DNA from: Mimachlamys varia
Taxonomy: Eukaryota; Mollusca; Bivalvia; Pectinida; Pectinidae
Assembly (NCBI GenBank): GCA_947623455.1
Contig: OX392527.1
Location: 11,280,001-11,344,000 of the forward strand
Length of the DNA: 64,000 bases
Reading direction: 5' to 3'
Below the pieces are notes generated by a model that was given only the letters and a program-made list of their open reading frames with translations, searched no databases and was not told where the DNA came from. The translations under genes and the position numbers were made by a program. Position 1 is the first letter of the stretch, and every line of letters starts with the position of its first letter. Shown here piece after piece: positions 57,786 through 64,000 of the stretch.

Positions 57786-58194
57786 TGACATATTAAAAAA
57801 AAACATTAACACATTAAAAGGACTGACTCACAATTTTTTTATAACTTGTATTATTTATAAGAAGACAAGCCAAGCTTTCTAAAAACAATGTAATAAATGT
57901 ATAACAAGAACAATATTGCCATTTCGAAAATAAATATGTTTACTTTATTTCAAATCAGAAACGCTTGAAATAAAATCAAATCAGTATTTGCATCACTTTT
58001 TTTTTTATTTCATTCCAAACCATCAAGCTTCCCAACACACAGCATTTAAATGATCAAAAACAAAGATCAATTGTGAGAAAAAAATGACCTACATGAATAT
58101 ATAAAGCAATGTAAATAGTATAAAACGCTTTCCTAGGTTTGATTTTATGTAGACTGATTTGTGTTCCATGTTATGCTGCATAGAAATACTTCTT
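57786..58194. other. Intergenic AT-rich sequence
   Basis: AT-rich, with homopolymer T runs. Nothing recognised. Confidence 0.4.
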
Positions 58195-58895
58195 AGGAAT
58201 TGGGAACAGATCGGCTCCAGACTGTACAGACTGTATGTATCTTTGATAGGTATCTTATATAGACCGACATACGTAGAATGTGGCACAGATCGGCTCAAGA
58301 CTGTATGTATCTTTGATAGGTATCTTATATAGACCGACATACGTAGAATGTGGCACAGATCGGCTCAAGACTGTATGTATCTTTGATAGGTATCTTATAT
58401 AGACCGACATACGTAGAATCTAGCACAGACCGGCTACAGACTGTATGTATCTTTGATAGGTATCTTATATAGACCGACATACGTAGAATCGGGTACAGAT
58501 CGGCTTCAGACTGTATGTATCTTTGATAGGTATCTTATATAGACCAACATACGTAGAATCGGGTACAGATCGGCTTCAGACTGTATGTATCTTTGATAGG
58601 TATCTTATATAGACCAACATACGTATAATCGGGCACAGACCGGCTTCAGACTGTATGTATCTTTGATAGGTATCTTATATAGACCAACATACGTAGAATC
58701 GGGTACAGACCGGCTTCAGACTGTATGTATCTTTGATAGGTATCTTATATAGACCAACATATGTAGAATCTGGGACAGATAGGCTACAGACTGTATGTTT
58801 CTTTGATAGGTATCTTATATAGACCGATAACGTAGAATCTGGTACAGATCGGCTGCAGACTGTATGTATCTTTGATAGGTATCTTATACAAACTT
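58195..58895. repeat. 70-bp minisatellite, about 9 copies
   Basis: The unit includes CTGTATGTATCTTTGATAGG, TATCTTATATAGACCGACAT, ACGTAGAATC and CAGATCGGCT. Copies are highly similar, with gradual variants (gaccgac to gaccaac) along the array. Confidence 0.94.
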
Positions 58896-59661
58896 ATGAA
58901 ATTATACATTGTATGAAATGAAAAATCACGTTTTAAATTCACGAGGTCAATGGAAAAAACATCTATGAAGTTTGTAATGTTAAAACATGAAGTGGCTAAA
59001 TGACAAGCAACTGTCATCATTGAACGAAGTACACATGTATGTCATTGTTAAGACACAGAACATAGTATGCTGTACCTGTTATGGAGTGGCTGAATGACAG
59101 TCATTGGACCAAAACGCTTATCTAAATAGTACCTTTTATGAAAGGTGAAAGAAGCCTATCAAATGGTGACTATTAAGAATAATTGTCCTTGCCTACTAGT
59201 GTTGTCTGACACGGTTAGTGTTTTATATCAGAAAAAAGTTAATATTCTAAATCACAGGAAAATTAAAAATTATCAAATAATTTATGACAGGCATAACATT
59301 ACACTAGAACAAAAATATAAACTTGCTGAATCAATTTATGATACAATGACCAATGCCATTAGAGGGGAGAGCACCCTAAAACATTCTTGGTATAAAATGT
59401 AAAATGCACAGCATATATTTACCGTGCGTGTGAAATACATTTGTATTAATCAATGCTTATCGATTATCACAAATAAACTTTGCAGTACATGTGTATCCCG
59501 ATTCTAATCACAAATATTTATTGTTTTCTTTCAATCACAAGATGAGTACATGTGTCTAAATAGTTAGTTTGCTCGAATACAGAAATAGTATTACACACGT
59601 TATTACACACGGTATAAGGTATCTGATTATGCATTTTCACACTAGAAGATACTATTTATGA
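58896..59661. other. Intergenic sequence with one unexplained open frame
   Basis: A + strand frame runs 59163-59402 from its first ATG (79 codons; it opens upstream only with non-ATG starts). It has a Lys/Asn/Ile-rich, protein-like look (HRKIKNYQIIYDRHNITLEQ, then KYKLAESIYDTMTNAIRGES) and could be a fragment of a mobile element or old gene, but I do not recognise the family. TTTATT at 59517-59522 is a possible polyadenylation signal for the minus-strand gene ending at 59662. Confidence 0.3.
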
Positions 59662-59926
59662 TTAAACTTCGGTTGTTTCCAGTTGGAAGCCTACATTGTC
59701 AAAATCGTATTGAAAATCATCCTCTTCCATCTCTTCCGTAAGTCCATTTTGTTCTTTGCGTTCCATCTCATGCATTGATAGCACCATCTGGAGAGGGTCT
59801 GTGTCTCCGTCTGGTTGATAGAAGTCTTCCGTGTACATATCCATCACGGCCTCCTTCTCCTCCGTCCTCTGGTAATCAGGAGCCATGCCTTCTGTTCCGA
59901 CTTCGTTAGAGTCGAGCGAGTTTTGA
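59662..59926 (-). CDS. Terminal coding exon of an unidentified gene: acidic tail ending in a PDZ-ligand motif (partial)
   Basis: Read on the minus strand, an acceptor (TTTCAATTTCACTCGCAG) at 59927 is followed by 87 codons and TAA. The exon begins with the last base of a codon. The peptide is highly acidic (DMYTEDFYQPDGDTDP, then LTEEMEEDDFQYDFDNVGFQ) with scattered tyrosines and no cysteine or hydrophobic segment, and it ends LETTEV. A C-terminal T-x-V is the class I PDZ-binding pattern common in cytoplasmic tails of channels, transporters, receptors and adhesion proteins. A polyadenylation signal candidate lies about 140 nt downstream. Upstream exons would be at higher coordinates and were not found before 64000. 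The family was not recognised. The frame stays open past the acceptor towards an upstream Met, but the acceptor makes that part intronic. Confidence 0.7.
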
Positions 59927-60029
59927 CTGCGAGTGAAATTGAAAATTAAACAGCATGAAACGAATTGAAAATTTGAAATAGGTGACACAAATGTAGAATT
60001 CTCAAAGACGCTCAGCCATTTTTCTTAAG
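59927..60029. other. Start of intron upstream of the minus-strand tail exon
   Basis: Short unique sequence between the acceptor and the 21-bp array. Confidence 0.4.
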
Positions 60030-60860
60030 TCAGACAAATGTTATGTTTAGCCATACAGATGTTATGGTTAGTCATAAAGATATAAAGGTTAGACATGCAG
60101 ATGTTATAGTCAGTTACACAGATGTTGTGTTCAGATATGTAAGGTTTAGTCATACAGATGTTAGTTATACATATATAAGGGTTAGTCATACATGTTTTAG
60201 AGTTAGCCATACAGATGGTTTGGTTAGTCATATGGACGTTATACATGTAGATGGTCACATGGATGGTTTGGTAGTCATACATATGTTATACATGTACATG
60301 TTCATATTCATGGTTTGGTTAGTCATATTGATGTCAGGATAAGTCGTACAATGTACATCTGTTACAGTTAAGCAATCATATGCTATAGTGGGCATACACT
60401 TGTTAGTGTTAGTCATAAAGATGTTAGGATTAGTCATACAGTTGGTTAGTTATACAGATACTTAGACATGAAAATGTAGGTTTCAACGTTAGTCTTACAG
60501 ATATTAGAGTCAGTCATAAAAAAGTAGATGTAAGTCATAAAAATGATATGTTTAGTCTTACATATATTACTTTTTGTCATATGGTATAGTTAGTCATACA
60601 GGTGTTATAGTTAGTCATATAAGTGTTATTGTGAGTCATACAGGTGTTATAGTTAGTCATATAAGTGTTATAGTTAGTCATAAATGTGTTATTGTTAGTC
60701 ATACAGGTGTTATATTCAGTCATACATTTGTTATTGTTAGTCATACATGTGTTATAACGAGTCATACGTGTATTATAGTTAGTCATACACATGTAATAGT
60801 TAGCCATACAGGTGCTATAGTCAGTCGTATAGGTGTGAAGGTAAGTCAAACTTGATGTTA
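60030..60860. repeat. 21-bp degenerate minisatellite, about 35 copies
   Basis: The unit is GTTATAGTTAGTCATACAGG plus T, clearest at 60590-60830 and diverged towards the left. Its 7-residue period (VIVSHTG on +, MTNYNTC on -) leaves short frames open on both strands. It lies within the presumed intron of the minus-strand gene. Confidence 0.88.
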
Positions 60861-60917
60861 GGTTTAGGTGTACACATACTATTTTTAAGCAAAACGTTAT
60901 TATTATTTGTATTGCAA

Positions 60918-62007
60918 CAAGAGGCCCAGAGGGCCTGTATCGCTCACCTGGTTTCATGTGATATGAAACAAGAATGACTCATAAGTGTATATGTGGCCCT
61001 TCTTGTTATGTCAATATATCATAAGCATTTTTGATGGGTACATGTACATTGCTTTTGTTGTAATTCTAAACATGTTAGGTTTTTTTGGCAAATAGGGCAT
61101 TAATCCATGAAATGCGTTCAGTGCAGCAGGCTCTACTACCTATGTTTCAGCAATGATGACCAAGGTTCGGTTGGTCTAGCTGTTAATGTTGCAATCTGAT
61201 TTCTTCCAAGTCCAGGAATGTGAGGTTTTTACCCCAAAGATACAAAGAAATCTTTGAAATTCTAGTGAAGAATGCACAATGCATTCAACTATACATCTAA
61301 TGATACACCTTTGGGGGCCGAACCTTTAACAGGGTTCATTAAAGAAACTTTTAAGGGGTTTTCAAGACAACAAAATTCATGTGAAAACCACAATGATCCT
61401 AAAAAAAGTTCGAAGTGCTTTTATACCTGTAGTTTTATACAGGACTTCAAAATCATGTGATTGTCATGTACCGGTAAACCTCTGTCATGCTTTTTAACTT
61501 TCTGAGGAACGTTTTTCTTATATTTTTTTTTCAAAAGAGAAGAAATATGGAACAAATAATGAAACCTAGTTTAACATAATCAATAATTTTCACTGTTTTT
61601 TTTAAGTTTTTCATTAATTTTTAAGGGAGTTTGAATCTCTTATCATGTAGAAGGTATTTTCAAGACATCAAATTCAAAGGTTTTGCAAGACACGTGTGGA
61701 TGCTACCCCTGAAATATAAATGCCATACATTGCTTAGTTCCAGAGAAGAAGTCGTTAATATCAATATTGCCAAATGGACCCTTTTTGGCCCCTCCCCTCA
61801 GGCCCCTGGGGGGTCAGCCCCATCATTTGTATAAATTTGAATCCCAGCCACACAAGGATGCTTCCTACCAAATTTGGTTAAATTCTGATCATTGGTTATG
61901 AAGAAGAAGTCAATTGTTGACGGACGGACGGACGACGGACGACGGACGCCGGACGCCACGGTATGGCATAAGCTCACCTTGGTCCTTTGGACCAGGTGAG
62001 CTAAAAA
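60918..62007. mobile_element. Molluscan dispersed element with GCTCACCTGGT termini
   Basis: The left end has AGAGGCCCAGAGGGCCTGTA then CGCTCACCTGGT; the right end has TTGGTCCTTTGGACCAGGTG then AGCTAAAAA. GCTCACCTGGT and ACCAGGTGAGC are inverted repeats. The interior includes a GACGGACGG / GACGCCGGACGCC tract at 61918-61957 and CCCTGGGGGGTCAGCCCC near 61804. TGGTCTAGCTGTTAATGTTG (about 61173) may be a degenerate tRNA-like A-box region. Copies with these ends are familiar from molluscan genomes. Short frames inside it are not genes. Confidence 0.7.
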
Positions 62008-62225
62008 TAGTAAATGCAAAACATTATATGTAACATATGCAATTATGTACTGTATTCCTTGTATTAAATAATAATAAAACTTCCAAAAATGATAATACTA
62101 TATCACAGAATACACGAATAGATAATAAAACAAGTAGCTGCAAAGTATCCAAAGCGCAATTATGTGTTTTTACTGTTTGTTTCTATGGTAACAGATAAAT
62201 AGCAAAAAACAATAACAAGATGCAC
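62008..62225. other. Unique AT-rich segment, duplicated at 63747-63964
   Basis: The AT-rich spacer between the dispersed element and the 41-bp array is part of the 1739-bp duplicated block. Confidence 0.7.
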
Positions 62226-63237
62226 ATTAAGGGCACTACCCTCACATGTATAAAATGTTTGTCGATATTAAGGGCACCACCCTCACATGTATAAAATGTT
62301 TGTCGATATTAAGGGCACTACCCTCACATGTATAAAATGTTTGTCGATATTAAGGGCACCACCCTCACATGTATAAAATGTTTGTCGATATTAAGGGCAC
62401 CACCCTCACATGTATAAAATGTTTGTCGATATTAAGGGCACCACCCTCACATGTAAAATGTTTGTCGATATTAAGGGCACCACCCTCACATGTATAAAAT
62501 GTTTGTCGATATTAAGGGCACCACCCTCACATGTATAAAATGTTTGTCGATATTAAGGGCACCACCCTCACATGTATAAAATGTTTGTCGATATTAAGGG
62601 CACCACTCTCACATGTATAAAATGTTTGTCGATATTAAGGGCACCACCCTCACATGTAAAATGTATGTCGATATTAAGGGCACCACCCTCACATGTAAAA
62701 TGTTTGTCGATATTAAGGGCACCACCCTCACATGTAAAATGTTTGTCGATATTAAGGGCACCACCCTCACATGTATAAAATGTTTGTCGATATTAAGGGC
62801 ACCACCCTCACATGTAAAATGTTTGTCGATATTAAGGGCACCACCCTCACATGTATAAAATGTTTGTCGATATTAAGGGCACCACCCTCACATGTAAAAT
62901 GTTTGTCGATATTAAGGGCACCACTCTCACATGTATAAAATGTTTGTCGATATTAAGGGCACCACCCTCACATGTAAAATGTTTGTCGATATTAAGGGCA
63001 CCACCCTCACATGTATAAAATGTTTGTCGATATTAAGGGCACCACCCTCACATGTAAAATGTTTGTCGATATTAAGGGCACCACCCTCACATGTAAAATG
63101 TTTGTCGATATTAAGGGCACCACCCTCACATGTATAAAATGTTTGTCGATATTAAGGGCACCACCCTCACATGTATAAAATGTTTGTCGATATTAAGGGC
63201 ACTACCCTCACATGTATAAAATGTTTGTCGATATTTG
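62226..63237. repeat. 41/39-bp minisatellite, about 25 copies
   Basis: The unit is CGATATTAAGGGCACCACCC followed by TCACATGTATAAAATGTTTG and T. A 2-bp shorter form has CATGTAAAATG. The two lengths are mixed through the array. The 39-bp form keeps a 13-codon frame, which explains the short translated repeats. Confidence 0.94.
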
Positions 63238-64000
63238 TTGAACAGTTTTAGAGTAGTTGCTCGGTAAGCCAGTTTGCAATAATTTTGTATTTTAATTCGT
63301 TCCATGATAACAGAGACAATATCAAAAGGTAGCAAATAGTAATTCGTGGTTCTGAGTTTGTAAGGGAGTTTGAATCTCTTATCATGTAGAAGGTATTTTC
63401 AAGACATCAAATTCAAAGGTTTTGCAAGACACGTGTGGATGCTACCCCTGAAATATAAATGCCATACATTGCTTAGTTCCAGAGAAGAAGTCGTTAATAT
63501 CAATATTGCCAAATGGACCCTTTTTGGCCCCTCCCCTCAGGCCCCTGGGGGGTCAGCCCCATCATTTGTATAAATTTGAATCCCAGCCACACAAGGATGC
63601 TTCCTACCAAATTTGGTTAAATTCTGATCATTGGTTATGAAGAAGAAGTCAATTGTTGACGGACGGACGGACGACGGACGACGGACGCCGGACGCCACGG
63701 TATGGCATAAGCTCACCTTGGTCCTTTGGACCAGGTGAGCTAAAAATAGTAAATGCAAAACATTATATGTAACATATGCAATTATGTACTGTATTCCTTG
63801 TATTAAATAATAATAAAACTTCCAAAAATGATAATACTATATCACAGAATACACGAATAGATAATAAAACAAGTAGCTGCAAAGTATCCAAAGCGCAATT
63901 ATGTGTTTTTACTGTTTGTTTCTATGGTAACAGATAAATAGCAAAAAACAATAACAAGATGCACATTAAGGGCACTACCCTCACATGTATAAAATGTTTG

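Larger units (their letters stand above)
61622..64000. repeat. 1739-bp tandem segmental duplication, second copy cut by the window edge
   Basis: The sequence beginning TAAGGGAGTTTGAATCTCTT at 61622 recurs at 63361, and I see the two copies running together without difference to 64000 (corresponding to 62261). The unit holds the 3' part of the dispersed element, the spacer and the whole 41-bp array; the second copy therefore starts with a 5'-truncated element and enters a second 41-bp array at the edge. Confidence 0.92.

Noticed and set aside
61631..61834. 67-codon frame repeated at 63370-63573
   Set aside because: It lies within a dispersed non-coding element; its repetition comes from the 1739-bp duplication.

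Overview
This is eukaryotic nuclear DNA, most likely from a mollusc and probably a bivalve. The case rests on spliced exons with GT-AG borders, a decayed mariner transposase, and several dispersed repeats whose ends I recognise from bivalve and gastropod genomes (the GTCGCC...GGCGAC element, the CCCCGCAACGAAG element, and the GGACCAGGTGAGCTAAAAA element with its GACGGACGG tract). There is no bacterial-style gene density, no CRISPR, and no rRNA or intact tRNA that I can see. Roughly two thirds of the window is tandem minisatellite DNA, and most long open frames are by-products of those arrays.

The main result is one split gene on the + strand, coding from 8366 to 51198. Eight coding exons (31, 72, 24, 18, 72, 41, 81 and 234 nt) join in frame with GT-AG borders at all seven introns, giving 573 nt and a 190-residue protein. 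It has a signal peptide, a Ser/Thr-rich stalk, a compact domain with ten cysteines ending in the CC-x4-CN signature of Ly6/uPAR (LU, three-finger) proteins, and a hydrophobic C-terminus suited to a GPI anchor or a membrane segment. Only about 1.3% of the gene's length is coding. Its introns hold nearly all the large arrays: intron 1 (24 kb) has 59-, 47- and 54-bp arrays; intron 2 has two different 32-bp arrays; intron 5 has 57-, 23-, 26- and 28-bp arrays; intron 6 has 45- and 24-bp arrays.

Upstream (1-8 kb) lie a 29-bp array, a mariner relic, two separate 36-bp arrays, a 27-bp array and a molluscan-type element with 145-bp internal units. Downstream of the LU gene are its 3' UTR with a G-rich purine tract, a 3.4-kb array of 23-bp CpG-rich units, and 44-bp and 70-bp arrays. 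At 59662-59926 on the minus strand is the last coding exon of a second gene, an acidic tail ending in a class I PDZ-ligand motif. The window closes with a 21-bp array, a molluscan dispersed element, a 41/39-bp array, and a 1739-bp tandem duplication that runs off the right edge.

All calls come from reading the sequence; no database search, transcript evidence or structure prediction was available.
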